Below, piece after piece: positions 11,239-24,134 of a DNA stretch of 64,000 nt. The DNA comes from Isoetes taiwanensis (taxonomy: Eukaryota > Streptophyta > Lycopodiopsida > Isoetales > Isoetaceae). Every line of letters begins with the position of its first letter. Positions within the stretch are counted from its first letter, which is position 1. A program made the position numbers and the translations under genes. Under the pieces are notes generated by a model that was given only the letters and a program-made list of their open reading frames with translations, did no database searches and was not told the origin of the DNA. The stretch lies in the NCBI GenBank assembly GCA_021234155.1, contig JAJEKV010000005.1, positions 16,726,089 through 16,790,088 of the forward strand, given 5' to 3'.

Positions 11239-14200
11239 ATGGAAGAAGTCCAAGATAATGAAGCGGCTGCTATAAGTGAGGATGATGAATCTCAATACCC
11301 TTCTGAAAATGTGAGTTCTAGTACTTGGGCACTCACCTTCTTTTGATTGCATAAACGAACATACAGCTATGTTGGTTTCATGAATGCAGCTGGAAGGCTT
11401 CAAGGACTTCACTGTGGCTTCATCTTGGGAAAGGTATTGACATACTTAATGCAATCCTTGTATACATAGCTTGAGAGACAACCATGTTTTTGTCAAAAGA
11501 GAAATGAAGAAAATGAAAATGAGGAAAGAGAATGAAGATATAAGAAGATGGATTAAAACGAAATTCTTAAGCTTTACAAAATTGATGTATAATAACTAAT
11601 TATCAGCTAAAGTGATTTGCTGTGTGGGAACCTGATTAGTTTTGGTTCTTTAAAAGTTCTTCTAGAGACTTCACGAGGTCATTATGACTGTGCTAGCTAC
11701 ATTTGTTAGAGATCACGATGCATAAATCATATGCTAACATGAATAATCTTTATGAAATTCTCTTTTTTTGTCTTCCTTTATTTGCTTACAGCTATTACCA
11801 AGGAAGCTTTTTTTAAAGCAGCTGTGCTTTCTCTTGTTTTAAGAATCTGTGGTCATTTGTTTCATATGCTTCTTCTTTTTTCACATTCATGGGAGCGGCA
11901 TTAGATATACTAAAGCAAGAACCAGGAACAAAAGAGACAACTCACAGATTGAAGCCATCGCACCTGACTTTTGATTTTCGTAAATATTGCCATGTGAAGA
12001 TGTATTTTAGTTTAATATAAAAGTCCAGCTGGATGTTTTACATAACGGTATTCTGTCTCCCATTTTCTTTTTGCAGATTCATTGCAGCTGTGGAATCTGT
12101 TTTTCAGGAATGGTCAAACATTGGAGCGACTGGCTTTCTTGTAAGCTCAGTCATTCATTTATGATTTGGTTGCTTGTTTACCTGTTTTATCTCAAAGTCA
12201 TTCCATATACAGTACGAATAATAGCTTGTGTTAATGTAGGCAGATGGAGTATCAGCTGGCAGACAAGTCGCTGGTGCAGAACCCGTGGAAGGTTTTGAAA
12301 ATTTGCTTCGCATTGTCTCTGAAGTATCATACGGTTATAAAAAGTACCGCATGGAACTGTTTTTCCCCAAAGCTAGTCGTATGTATTATAATCACATAGA
12401 GTGTTTAAGCCCGTAGTGCAAAGCGCTGCAGGACTAACTTAAGAATATGAACTTCGTCTTGTAGATGAAAGCAATGACGAATGGATTTTTGGGTTGCACC
12501 ATTTGCAGTTGTGCTTTGGTGTGAAGGAATTTATGGTATGCTTGAGCATGAATGTATCCAGAAAATCTATGCGTTAAAAGTTTATTTTCAATACTAAGTA
12601 CCTTGTGGTATTGAATATCTCCCTTAGGTGGTTGCTCCAGTAAGCATGAGTGGTGTTGTCCTTGATGCTGCAGATGCCACATTTTTATTGAGCACTGTGG
12701 AAGTTGCACTCTCAAATTCTGGCAGGTAGGTTCTGGAAATCTTAATTCTTATGCTTGTTCACAAACGGCATCAGCCCGTTTTCTTCAGTCTTATATCTAA
12801 TTTGAAAGTGATTTGTATGAGTGAACCGAGCATTGTATTTATTTTCTGGATAAATCGAGGCTTAAAATGTTCAATGCTAGGCTTCATCCGCTGCTATTGG
12901 AGAACCAGTGCAACCATGAGGCTTACGGACAGCAAGGATCATGCTTTGCACAGTCCCTCTTAATTACATTACCTGGGACCAAGAACAAGAGAAACACCTG
13001 ATGTTCATGTTCTGTTAATCATGCTCGTTGGTAGTAGTTTGGGGTGCTCAATCTATTAAAATCATATTAATTTGCTCTCATTCTAATGTCCAGGGGTTCT
13101 CTTGTGTTATTTTACAATGTTCAATTTTCTCAGAAATAAATGGCACCATACACCCACATGTAAAGGGACTGTCTCTTTGAGGGCTTCAATTTGATGAAGA
13201 TGTTAACTTTTTTTGGTGGAGATTCCCTATGTGAAGATGGGAGAGCAAGGTGTATTAGCAGTTTTTAAATACCTAGAAGACCATTGTATTAATGATTCCC
13301 ACCTCGAGAAAAAAGATTCCAACCAAATATACAACCAAATGTGAAGGATTCGTTTCTTTAAAAGCCTCATTTTCTTGAAGATTTAAAGCTTCCTGATGTG
13401 AAGATGATAGGGCAAGGTATTGATTGACAGTGAGCATTTGTTTGCAGCAGTACAAGCATTCTATGGGGTATGCATTGGTTGCAGAACATGTGAGCTTGAA
13501 AAATGACAGTGGAGAATGAAGTCGTAATTAAAAGTGGCAAGGAACCAATCCCTAGTTATTACTATAATAAACTACCGTAACATCAACTACTTCCATAACA
13601 TCAACTCCCAATCTCAATGAAGCATTAACCAACTATACTATCTAATCAACTAGTGGAGCAAATACTGGGATCAGCATCCTGCTTAAATAATTTGAAAGTA
13701 TAATGGAATTGTATGCCTTTCACAAAGTGTTATCTTGATATATTCGGACATGCATTAACAGACCTGTTTTTGTTTGCAGAGTGTGGCCAGTGTTTGTACC
13801 TGTTCATGATCCAACACGTAAGGCCTACTTTGGGATTCAGAATTCAATGGGCTCATTTTCAATACGATATGAAGCAGATCGCGTGGATACTCAAGTCCCT
13901 GTGAAACTTATGCATCTAGAGGGCTTATATGACTTATTTCTATCCAAATTGGTAATATATTGCTGTATACAAATCCATATGATTATTTTTGTACGTGGAG
14001 GAAGGTCTCTCATTGATAATTTCGTTTCTGATGGAGGGATCTTCTTTATAAATTGAAAAGGAATTTAAGAAGATTGCATGGCTTTATTAAAGGAATGCTT
14101 AAACTTTTGCACGTTAGACTTTTTACGATTATTAAGTAGTTGATGTCTTATGAATGTTTGAAATAATACTGAAGAAAGATTATATTAAACATCTGTGGGA

Positions 14201-17200
14201 GACCGCTTGGGTCTATGAAGGTTATTGATTACCAGTTCAAGCAAAAGTAATTCTTTTCTAGTTGCGGTTGGCCTCTTCACTTCATTACACTTTCTATTTT
14301 TTCCATAAACTGCATAAAAACCAATTGAGATTCTATAAGAATGGGGAGAGATATTTTGTGTTTACCCAATATGCCTAAGATGGCAATAATATTCTTACTC
14401 ACCTATATAAGTACTCTAGGCTGGATGTTTTATGAAAATAAGCACATATCTTTTAAGTACTAAGGAACATGTGCATAGCCTTTAATTTCTAAGGAACATG
14501 CATAGCAGAGCATCTATATGATATTCACTTGATGATAAGAATGAGACACTGGAGCATGACTGTAAACTGTGTTCAACGCATGGTCATTACGTTTTGCAAT
14601 ATGTGGACAGGTAGACTTGAAAATCCTGGGACGGGCACAGCAAAGACAATGCACATGCATGTAATTAGGTGACTATTAGGTTAGCCCAGAGTTTTATTCA
14701 TCCGACTTAGAAAAATACAGTTCCGGACAAGCATAAGCTTTCATCTTGTCACTTCCATGTTCAGCGACTAGCATGAATAAATGAACGCATTATATGGCAT
14801 GTACAACTGAGGATAAACCACAATTTTAACCATGTAGAAATGAGGAATAAACCACAATGTTAAGTCAAAGACTGTTTACCTATCAAGTACACCTAACATG
14901 TTCATCTTGAATTCACAGGGTTATGCAGATTCACATTTTCCCACAAGTCGAAGGATGACATTGGTACTGACAATGAAATTGACTTACAAAGTTTCATTAG
15001 GTCACAGTCTTCCTGAAACAGAATTGCCTATAGAGACGGTCAACGAGGTGCCTGATAGCACTCAATGGGATGATGAATGTCCCTGGGCTGAGTGGCATTC
15101 AATGGAGGATCCAGTAAAAGGTATTATTTGAAATCTGAAAGGTTCACAATCAGATCAGTACGTGCATTTGCTGTTAGAATTTATTATGGGTGTAATCATG
15201 ACCTTTCTTATTTCAGGCTTTGAGCTTATTACAACTTGGAGAAATAGGTATATAGACAGTTCAGTAGATATGGCTGAGTTAGAAAATGCTTCAACATTTG
15301 AGGCTGACAACTGGTTCCTGAGGCCGAAATTATTTCTGTAAGTCACAAGGCAGTTTTTTTCTTTTGTAGAGACTGGTCTGTCCAAAATTCATTTGCTGTT
15401 TATGCTGGTGGGATGTTGGTATAGAATTTGGAATGGAGGTCACTGTTCGATTTTTCGCCTGTACTATATCTATTTTTGAAGGCAGAAAATGGTCCTTATC
15501 AATGAAATCTATCCTGTCTTGTGGGTATAAAATCATTATAATAATATGCATAGGTTTCTTTGTACTTATGGCATTACAGGGGCACAGGCAGCACAAACAT
15601 GGGCTTGAGAAGTGAGATGGTCATGCAAATGCTTTGTATACTTATAGTGACACGATACACTTATAGTGCACCATAAAGATGCATGGGCTGTGTAGAAGAA
15701 GTGCAGAAAGTCAGTTTTCCATATTGCAGGTCACAAACCTAATATGCCTGCCTACCTCAAACTGTAGATAGTCGGAACCAGGAATGCTTGCCTTCTTTTT
15801 ATATGGGAATTAACACGAGGAGCAATCTTTGACAAAAAATGGGATCTAAGCAAGACAAAACATAATGAACTCGATTCATCAATACATGTGCACATCCATT
15901 TAGTTATTAGCTATATCAACCTCTTCATGCAATTTTCCATACAGGAATAGTGGAGCTTCCGGACTTTGTGGCACCCTCTACCTATCTGCATTGCCTTTTC
16001 AATCCTGGCTGGCCATTTTCAGATGCTATATCTAGTTCTATTAGCTAGAGGACTCAATATATGATTGCCTTTTTTATTTTTCTGTAAATAAGCATCCATT
16101 CTTTAGCTAAACGAAAAGAAACTATTTATCTTTTCTGGGTTGCAATAGGAAGATACTTCATTTATGACGTTTCTTATTATACTACAATTCTGCATTTTAG
16201 AACGGATGACCCACAGAGCGGGAGCTTAGGTTTTGCAGGAAGGTTGCATGCCTTGATTATGTCCTTTGTGCTAACAAAAGAGGCAGAATTTATGGAAGAC
16301 TTTGCATCTGGTACTATTATCATATTTTTGAAATGTTATTTTGATTTCCTTGCTTGGTTCATCATAAGTGCATTCAATTCACTTAATGAATAACTTAATT
16401 GCAGCTGTTAATCACCAAATTCGGGACGTCTCCCATGCATTCAGGGTACCTCCACCAACTGTTCTTGACCGCATTTTGAGGGATCTGTTTTATGAAGGTC
16501 TGAAGTACAGTAATATTAATAAAGTATGTTCTGTCTTGCTTTGCATATAAATTTTCTTTAGACTTATGCTGCTTTATGGTTCTTAAATCATAGAAATAGC
16601 CTCTTGTTTGTGTAAAAACTGATTAGCGGATCCATATCAAAGAGCAAACAGGGTGGTTTAAGCAATTAGTCAAATGGATGCGGTATGGAGCATTCGTATA
16701 TCTGGTGGAAATAGGGATTTGTGGTTTGATTCCTAACATGAGAATAGAAACAGTGAGAATTGTTAAGCTGATTGAGGATTTCGAGGCAAAACTTCTTGCA
16801 TGGTAACCCGCTTGTATATTTTCTGCCTCATGGACCTGAGATTTAAATGTATAACCTTGAAATATCTTAGCAACCTCGCAGCTCATTTTTGGTCCTGCCT
16901 GGGCCTTTGGCTTTCATACTCATGACGTATGAAATTGTTCCATTATGTGCACACGATCAGCTAAGCTGTCCATATCCTGATTGTGGAGATATCAATGGGG
17001 TATGTAAAGGCATTGATGAGTGGCAATCCTAATTTATGTAAATTAGGATTTAAAAACAACTAGCATGTACATAGCTGTAGCCAGTTTTCTGTATGAGGTA
17101 AGTGTGCTGCAAGTAAAGATCAGGAGGAGGAAACAAGGTTAAAGTGTGTCTGAGGAAGTTAATGAGAAGCAGAACAAAATAAAACAGAAGCGAAACGTGC

Positions 17201-20200
17201 TGGAATAAACCAAGGTCATCTATTACTATAAAGTACTTTAAAAGGATAGTTCCTAAATGATGCTGCTGATGGAAGGGAAAGAATGCTGCCATGCACATTT
17301 ATAGTCTTTAAAGCATTCTTAATGTTCTAACAGATTATGTGATTTTATGAAAATGCAGGTGGTGTTCTTACATCAAGCAATAAAGGGCACAAATATGCCA
17401 ACAAGCTTAAGGGAGCACCATTAGATTCACTCTTTGGGCGATTCTGCCTCCATGCATTATGGTTTGGGAACTGTAATATTCGTGGTAAGTGTAAGCAGTG
17501 CCAGTATTTAATAGTTCTTCTTTAAGTTTAATATTTTTGCATTTCTTCTGTCTAGCCATTTCGGTTCTCTGGATAGAATTTGTTCGGGAGGTACGTTGGT
17601 GCTGGGAAGAAACACAGCCGTTGCCAAGATGTCAAATAGGAGATCCTATGGATTTTAACGCATGCTTAATTTACCAGAAGTTGCAGCTGGTATGAGGACT
17701 TTCTTTAAACCCAATGCTGTAAGACTGTTATCTTTAAATTGCTGGTTGACTAAGGATTCAGATTGAGGAATTTCAGTTTTATGATTAGTCAATAAAGCCA
17801 CCCAAAATTTTCATTGTTGAGCTTCTGATATTTATCTTTTTTGGTGTTATTGCTACCAGCTTGCAGAATGCATCAAGCAAAAGTCTATGCAAAGGCTCAC
17901 CACGAACAATCAAAGTGATGACAAGTCTTATGGACATACCTTTGTGGCAGCAGAGTCGGCAAGATCGTCTGTATTCCCTGAAAGCCAGGTTGAACAAGAT
18001 ACATGCATAGTGCAGGATTAGAAGAGGATATTTGTGTAGTATGTGGTTGGTTGCAAAATGACAGGAAAACTTACCTGCAATGGTGATGTCTTCTATAGAA
18101 AAAGATGAGAATGATGCATGATATTGAGGATGAGAACTCTACTTGCGCAACCTTGGAAGATGCCAATGGGTAATGATTTCACATAAGAGAGTCATGTTTT
18201 ATTTTTACAAGTCTCTATGTGGTCTTCTTTTGCTCACTTAATGAATGTCGATTGCTAAGTAACTCTTCCTTGGCGTCTTTCAATAGCTATCGGTTCTTAA
18301 AAGTTTCCCTTTGAAGGTTTTGTTCAATAATTCAGTTTTCGACCACCTCAGTTTGCATTGCCAGTATGTTGGTTTATGTTACTTAACAGTGGCATATCAT
18401 GTATCATATTCCCATTCATTTAGGCTGCTTAAATGGTACATGTTGATTTAGACTAGTGGACTGTATCAGTTAGACTCATCACTTTAAGGAATAAATGTCA
18501 GGGAGAACGAAATTGATAGTAAACGTAGAGGCTCAGCTGGGCCTGCTGGGAAATTGCGATTGCTCAAATCAGGACACAGGCTGCATGCACCTCTCACACA
18601 GGTATCATTATCATCTGCAAAGTGACTGGCACAGGTAGTCATTCTCATTCTGACGTTTAGTTTATTCCCAGTCACCTCCTGTTATGACTGAAGATATGCT
18701 ACAAGAACGAGAGCAAGCCCTTTCTGTTCTAGACAATTCACCAAGTGTAATATCTGGTTGGAATTTCGTTACTTTGTTGTTTATCCTTCTCTAGGTCATT
18801 AATATTCCACATGGGTATCCTAACAGGGTAAAAGGACTCGAATTCGTCTTCAGAGCGATCTTTTGGTATCAGGTGCATGCCTCTAAACTAGGCCTATTTT
18901 GATTTGCAGCCAAAGTGCATGCCGGCAAGAAACGGGAATGTAGAAGAAACAATAAATTAGATCTGCACTGGGTCACCATCTAGATTTGGGGATTTATGCC
19001 TGTCCACGTTCCCCGTTCCCCATTCTTGTGACGGTAACGGCTGAATGAAAATGCATCGCCTTTAACCCAACCCAACGAAAGAAGGAGCCCCAATGAGAAT
19101 ACAATACATGCAATACAAGTTGCCTGTTTGCTGGAGTAGCATTTTAGCATAACTGTTGCCATGATCTATAAGCGTACAGCACTTTTTGCATAAGCATCAC
19201 TTTGAAGACTGCTTTTTAGTTATGAATTGTAAGCTGGAAAATCTGTATTATGCAGAAGACGGACACATGGGTTTCTTCTTTAGAAAGATGTCTCTTCCTG
19301 CTTTGAAGTTCTGACATTTGGTCATGTTTACTCCATAATTTAGACATGGCTGCATTTAAAGCTGCAAATCCTGGTGCCCAGTTTGAAGACTTCATTCAGT
19401 GGCATTCTCCACGTGATTGGATAGAAAACAATTTGCATGAGAAGGACAAAGGAGTGAAGGAAGCTGCTGGTGATATTGACATGAGAAGCCCTGGAAGACT
19501 GTCCCAACGAATGGGAGAACCTGGAAATACTTGGGAGCAGATCTGGAAGAGTGTAGATCCATTGCCTGCTTCTGAACAAAAACCAATCTTTGACTATACG
19601 AGGGAGGGAGAAAAGGTAAGTAAGATTAACCTGCAAAATTGCTATTTATTAATGACTTCATTACAAGTGTTTCATACGTTCAGGTAATTCATTATTTGGA
19701 TACACTGAAGCCACATCAGTTGCTTGCTCAGATGATTTGTACATCATTCAGTGCTGCTGCTCATATCTTATTCACGGCACCAGGGAGTAGTATTCCACCT
19801 ATGTCTTCTGAGATAGATGACCTCTATATTCTCATGGGCAGCCTTGTAAATCCTCTTGCCAAAGTAACCATATCAGGTGATTATTTAAGTTGGTTTGTTA
19901 AAGATTTCTAGGCGTTTTTGCTTAAGAAGGATGCATTCTGCAGATGAAGAGATGCTACAACATGCACATGAGTGGCAGAAAAATCTTTTGCAAGTATATG
20001 CATATTTTGAAAAAGCTGAGAAGGACGTAGCTTTAGCTGCCTCACTAAAACAAAAGTTGTCCAAGGCACCAAATCGTTTGTTGGCTGCATTACTTGACAG
20101 TCCCTTAAAGAAGACAAATAAATCTACAGTTGGAGAAACTTACGAGGTTTCATATCCTAAAAAATGTCAGTTCTTGTATCTTTCCTTAACTAATAATGAT

Positions 20201-20520
20201 TAATTGTTCTTTATTTCTAGGAGCCTTATACGGTCTTGGAAACATATAACGAGAGACAAGTTGTAGCAGACTCTGTTTTTGCTCCAGCTGATGACGAACA
20301 TGTGTGGAAAGAAAGCTTACGAATGGGGAACTTCTTGAATGGGCATGAACCACGAAGTCGGGAAATAGTGTTTTCTTATTGGGATGGTCATTCGGATACT
20401 TATAGTGGAGCACGAGTGTCCAAGGAGGAATGTAATAAAAGACAAAAATCTCATAGGATGTATATTCATGGCACAGCAAATGATTTGCAAATAGCCCTTG
20501 CTATTGTTAGCAATGATTAA
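11239..20520 (+). CDS. Rab3 GTPase-activating protein catalytic subunit (plant Rab3GAP1 homologue), multi-exon
   Basis: The family is the catalytic half of the Rab3GAP heterodimer, which acts on Rab GTPases in membrane traffic. Exons by splice sites and phase: 11239-11310, 11390-11433, 12077-12140, 12240-12378, 12465-12535, 12628-12725, 13780-13951, 14919-15120, 15217-15337, 16201-16310, 16405-16497, 17359-17484, 17556-17689, 17860-18169, 18502-18601, 18672-18746, 18827-18872, 19344-19615, 19684-19876, 19944-20146, 20221-20520. The product is about 980 residues, normal for the family. Hallmarks are WDDECPWAEW, FGNCNIR, VLWIEFVREVRWCWEE, MTEDMLQERE, MAAFKAANPG, RLSQRMGEPG and the C-terminal SHRMYIHGTANDL. 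Exon 17860-18169 needs frame corrections: a T seems missing near 18020 (in both copies), and small indels at 18062 and 18110-18117 are absent from the 31-kb copy. Those breaks are probably sequence errors. Exons from 17359 on lie inside the 13.6-kb duplication. Confidence 0.9.
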
Positions 20521-21935
20521 GTATGCTTTGCGCAGTTGTCTCATATCTCATCTTCATCTAAGATATATGCAATCATAAACTGGTAGACACGTTTATTTAC
20601 AGACTAATTATAACCAATGTCCCATAAGGGATTCCATGAACATAAACAAGATGCTAACGCATCAATGGATGGCCTGTTGGAAGACCCATTGATGCCTCTC
20701 TCACCACGTACCAAGACCAATATAATGCCACTAGTAGATTGCCCACTTTTGGTGCAGTCTATCATAGACTTGTCTTTGGTGAAACCTTTTTGTTTGAACA
20801 TTGTTAACCTATGTTTTGTATGTATTCTACATTTTGGGTTTTGTATGTATTCTACTTTTTAAACTGTTGTACATTACATTGACAACCCCCACCATTTCAC
20901 ATGACATCCTAAACATGTCTTGCCTTGGATTTTTCCCACCCAAATCTTGACATTTCAAACAAGAAGAAGGCAAAAGTGGATATAAGAAGTAATTGATCAT
21001 TGTTTACAGTGTCCTTAAACATCTGCCATTTTTATTATGCATATAATACTTTCCTTGCATGCACATGGTGCAACATTTAAAGAGATCCAATGCTTACATT
21101 TCTAGATGTGCAAAATAGATCAGCACCTTTGGTGCAAATTAAGGAGATTTAAAGAAACCATTTAAAAGGCCTCTTCCACAAAAGCATAGCACTGCGTGGC
21201 AGGTTTCTCGTAAGGAAGATGAGCTTTGGCCTTTTTCGTTTGGTTTTTCTATGCCTCAAATTTGAAGTGTGTGTGAGATGCATGTGGCCACGTTACATGT
21301 GGAATATACCAAGATGCTTTTTAATACTAATACACTCATGTTACACTCGTATTGGGGATGAAACTACGTAGCATCTATAATATTGGTTAAAAATGCATCA
21401 AGGAACTAAAGACGTGCCAATCAAACCGACAATTATCATTTGCAAGGTGACAATGTTATTGTGTTGTTGCAAAATACTTCATGTGCACATCTCACTTGTT
21501 TGTGAAGTGAAGAACTTAGGAGTGTGGCAAATCTCAGATTTAATAAAGGGGAGACTGAACTTAGAGGAGTATGGAAAATCTCAGATTTAATAATGAAGGG
21601 AGAGATCATTTTATTTCTTCCAGGTCAACTCCAAATACATATATAATGATGCCACCTAGTGTGTTGACTTATTTAATTTCGTACAGACTGGTGATAGCAC
21701 ATAACTTAATTTTGCTTCCAAGGGCAGCCCAATGGTGTGTTAGCACCTTGGTTTACATGTGATACAATCTAATTAACATGAATAGGTATCATAGCACACC
21801 TGACTGAGTATGCATAGCCCCTTAAGCATGTACAGGGATTGTAAGTAAACATATTAGCACATTTCCATTAGTAATAACATAGTTAATAAATGGGAAAATA
21901 CTACGATATTAAGGTCAATGAGAAGGACAAGTTAC
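20521..21935. other. Rab3GAP 3' flank and spacer
   Basis: The 3' UTR of Rab3GAP presumably occupies the first few hundred bases. T-rich tracts around 20,790-20,870, including two near-identical TTGTATGTATTCTAC phrases, could hold the 3' processing signal. Beyond that is AT-rich DNA with no recognised coding sequence. Short frames on both strands have no domain content. The same block recurs at 34,157-35,564. Confidence 0.4.
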
Positions 21936-22164
21936 CTTGACAAATGGTAGTTGCTAGAAGACTTCATAGAAGTAACATCAATCTTTTTCAACCAGTTCGC
22001 TGTTCTGCCACCAATAAATCCTGGCATAATCATACGAACGAACAGGGATGTCATGACCAGGCTGAAACACTTTTCCATTTTGCATGTATACAACGATCAA
22101 AACCTTGTCCATAGTAATGCAAGTCCCACAAGCGCAGCCCAAAGCGCCAGGCACTTATCTCCAC
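21936..22164 (-). pseudogene. Nitrate-reductase-like molybdopterin domain remnant
   Basis: The minus-strand translation gives YMQNGKVFQPGHDIPVR in one frame and, after a 4-bp duplication (CGTTCGT), MIMPGFIGGRTANWLKKI in the next. Together these match the eukaryotic Moco-domain block YMQNGE..x.PDHGFPVR.IIPGFIGGR.VKWLKRI of nitrate reductase; sulfite oxidase has a diverged IGAR version. The piece ends at a plausible donor (TCAAG|gtaact) and begins after TTTAAAG, so it looks like one exon. I found no other nitrate reductase exon nearby on either side. A second copy with the same duplication lies at 35,565-35,792. It is an isolated, broken exon, so a decayed gene fragment. Confidence 0.6.
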
Positions 22165-23862
22165 CTTTAAATCAAACAAATTCGATTATCTAGTATCGTC
22201 AAACTGGCATTTCATACTTTGATATTTGCATGCATTGGAATAGAGCATGACTTATAAAAGTGACTCCAATGTCCAAGCTTGATACAACACATAACAACAA
22301 AATGGTTACCTCAAACTGATGGGCTCTTCCTAGATGTAAATTACAAAGCAATATGTGAAGTCGCAATAAAACTAATTGAGATAGAGAGAATGTAAAGGGA
22401 TGCTTAGAGTGCCCTCTTGGCAATCATAACTTGCATCCACATCCCACATAGAAGGCATTTCTGGAACCGAGTTACAAATCATGACCAAGATTCACAACAA
22501 AATGTGCAATTATAACTTGTTGAATCATGTAGTGGATCAATCCTTTTTCTCGAGAATAAACATACAAAGCTACCTTTATGATGGTGATAGTTTCATTGGT
22601 GTAGCCACATCAATTCAGCTGGAGAGAAATCTCGTATGAAATATAGATACATGATGGCATAACTTGCAAAAACCTCCTCCATGATCTGCATGTTCTATAG
22701 ATGAATGTGGAAGTTGGATGACTGTACAACCCAATAAATAAGACATGTATCAATAGTTATAGTGGCTTGGGGAAGTAAAAATACGAATTAGTCATATCTC
22801 TCGAGCAACCATCAGGTGCAAATGCATCAAGATGGAAATATTCACCTCAAATAAATCAAAACAGAACTCCATTAATATGAGCTCCTTACTTATTAGCTAT
22901 TTACTTCCTTGATTATGAATATCCACATCAATACCAGGTGACTTTACTATTTGGGAACTATTTCGTCAAAGAAGAGCCATCATTGAATCATTTGCCTAAT
23001 TCTAATACATAATGATATGCATTCAAAAATATGAGCTGGAAGACAAAATTGCAAGCAAAAACTCACAGCCATAAATAAAGGATATGCCACAATATTCTCA
23101 AATTGTGGCCCTCTATTTTTCCATCCCCACACTCCCCAAGGATTGCCCTACGGGCAACCCAAAAAAGTTCTTCCACGCGACTTCAACCTAGAAAACAAAC
23201 CAAAATATACATCTCTGTATATTCTACAATATTCTGAAATTTCCATGGGTATATTCTCTTTGTTCAAGTGGCATCCCGTCTTTTTGTCCCGATTTTTTGG
23301 AAAGGGGTTGGACCTTTGTTTTTGTTGTGAAAATATGTTCTCATATGCGCACGTCCGTTTTACCTGCAAAAACATTGCTTTGACATGCGTTGGTGATTAG
23401 TGACCAGGGATAACAAGTGATTGGAGATAATCCAGAGATAATAGGGAGTGGGAGGGTTGATAACAAATGATTGAAGATAACCCAAAGATAATAGAGAGTG
23501 GGAGGGTGTTGCAGTCTTAAATCCAGGTCCTTGAAAGTTACATAAGTCTAACCGTCCTTGGGCCCTTGCAAGCTATATACATCTAACCGTCCCTGCCCGT
23601 TGGATCTGATGGTGGTTATATGAAAGAACCTTTCGAATATTCGATTTTATAGAATATTTCGAGGATTATTAGCAATAATTACCAGCCTCGAGGGTTATTT
23701 ACCATAATCCCCTCAAGGGGAAGGTTAACCTTCTCTTCTCTCCTCACACAACGTCAAGGTAACTGGGTGTGTGTTCCGGTAGTTTCTTCTATCATTCTAA
23801 TGCAGAATAGCAAGTGGATCCCAAAAAACATGTAGATTCGGTCGTGAAGCTTGAGTTACCTT
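22165..23862. other. Unassigned AT-rich spacer
   Basis: No protein family is recognised on either strand. Short minus-strand frames with splice-like edges occur, but none continues the nitrate-reductase-like exon. Related phrases GATTAGTGACCAGGGATAAC and a GATAACCCAAAGATAATAG-type phrase form a small imperfect repeat at about 23,395-23,510. CGTCAAGGTAAC at about 23,752 is mirrored by GTTACCTTGACG at about 23,855, framing the hairpin that follows. Confidence 0.35.
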
Positions 23863-24000
23863 GACGTAGTGGAAACGTGAAGGGGTGCATTCTTGCCAGC
23901 CCCCTGGCCTACAGAATCCGGTTCGCCTCAACGGCGCTCCCGGATTTTGCAGGCCAGGGGGCTGGCAAGAATGCCCTCCCCTTTCACATTCCACATCACG
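23863..24000. repeat. Long near-perfect hairpin
   Basis: Arms 23,864-23,921 and 23,940-24,000 are inverted copies with few mismatches; the central 21 bases of each arm (around TTCTTGCCAGCCCCCTGGCC) pair perfectly. The loop is about 18 bases. The stem is GC-rich inside an AT-rich region. Possible identities are a foldback MITE, a young microRNA/siRNA precursor, or a structural repeat. There is no known mature miRNA I can assert. In the second copy of the 13.6-kb unit (about 37,455-37,580) the right arm is largely missing. Confidence 0.75.
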
Positions 24001-24134
24001 ACATGGAACCAGTTGCACTCAGTAAGAGATGCAGTTTAGTGATTACTGTAGAGGAATGGGGTTGTCTTCAAGGTCACATCTACTTTTGAAACGAGGTGTT
24101 TTCTTAGTCTTCACGTGGGATTTAGTCTTTATGT

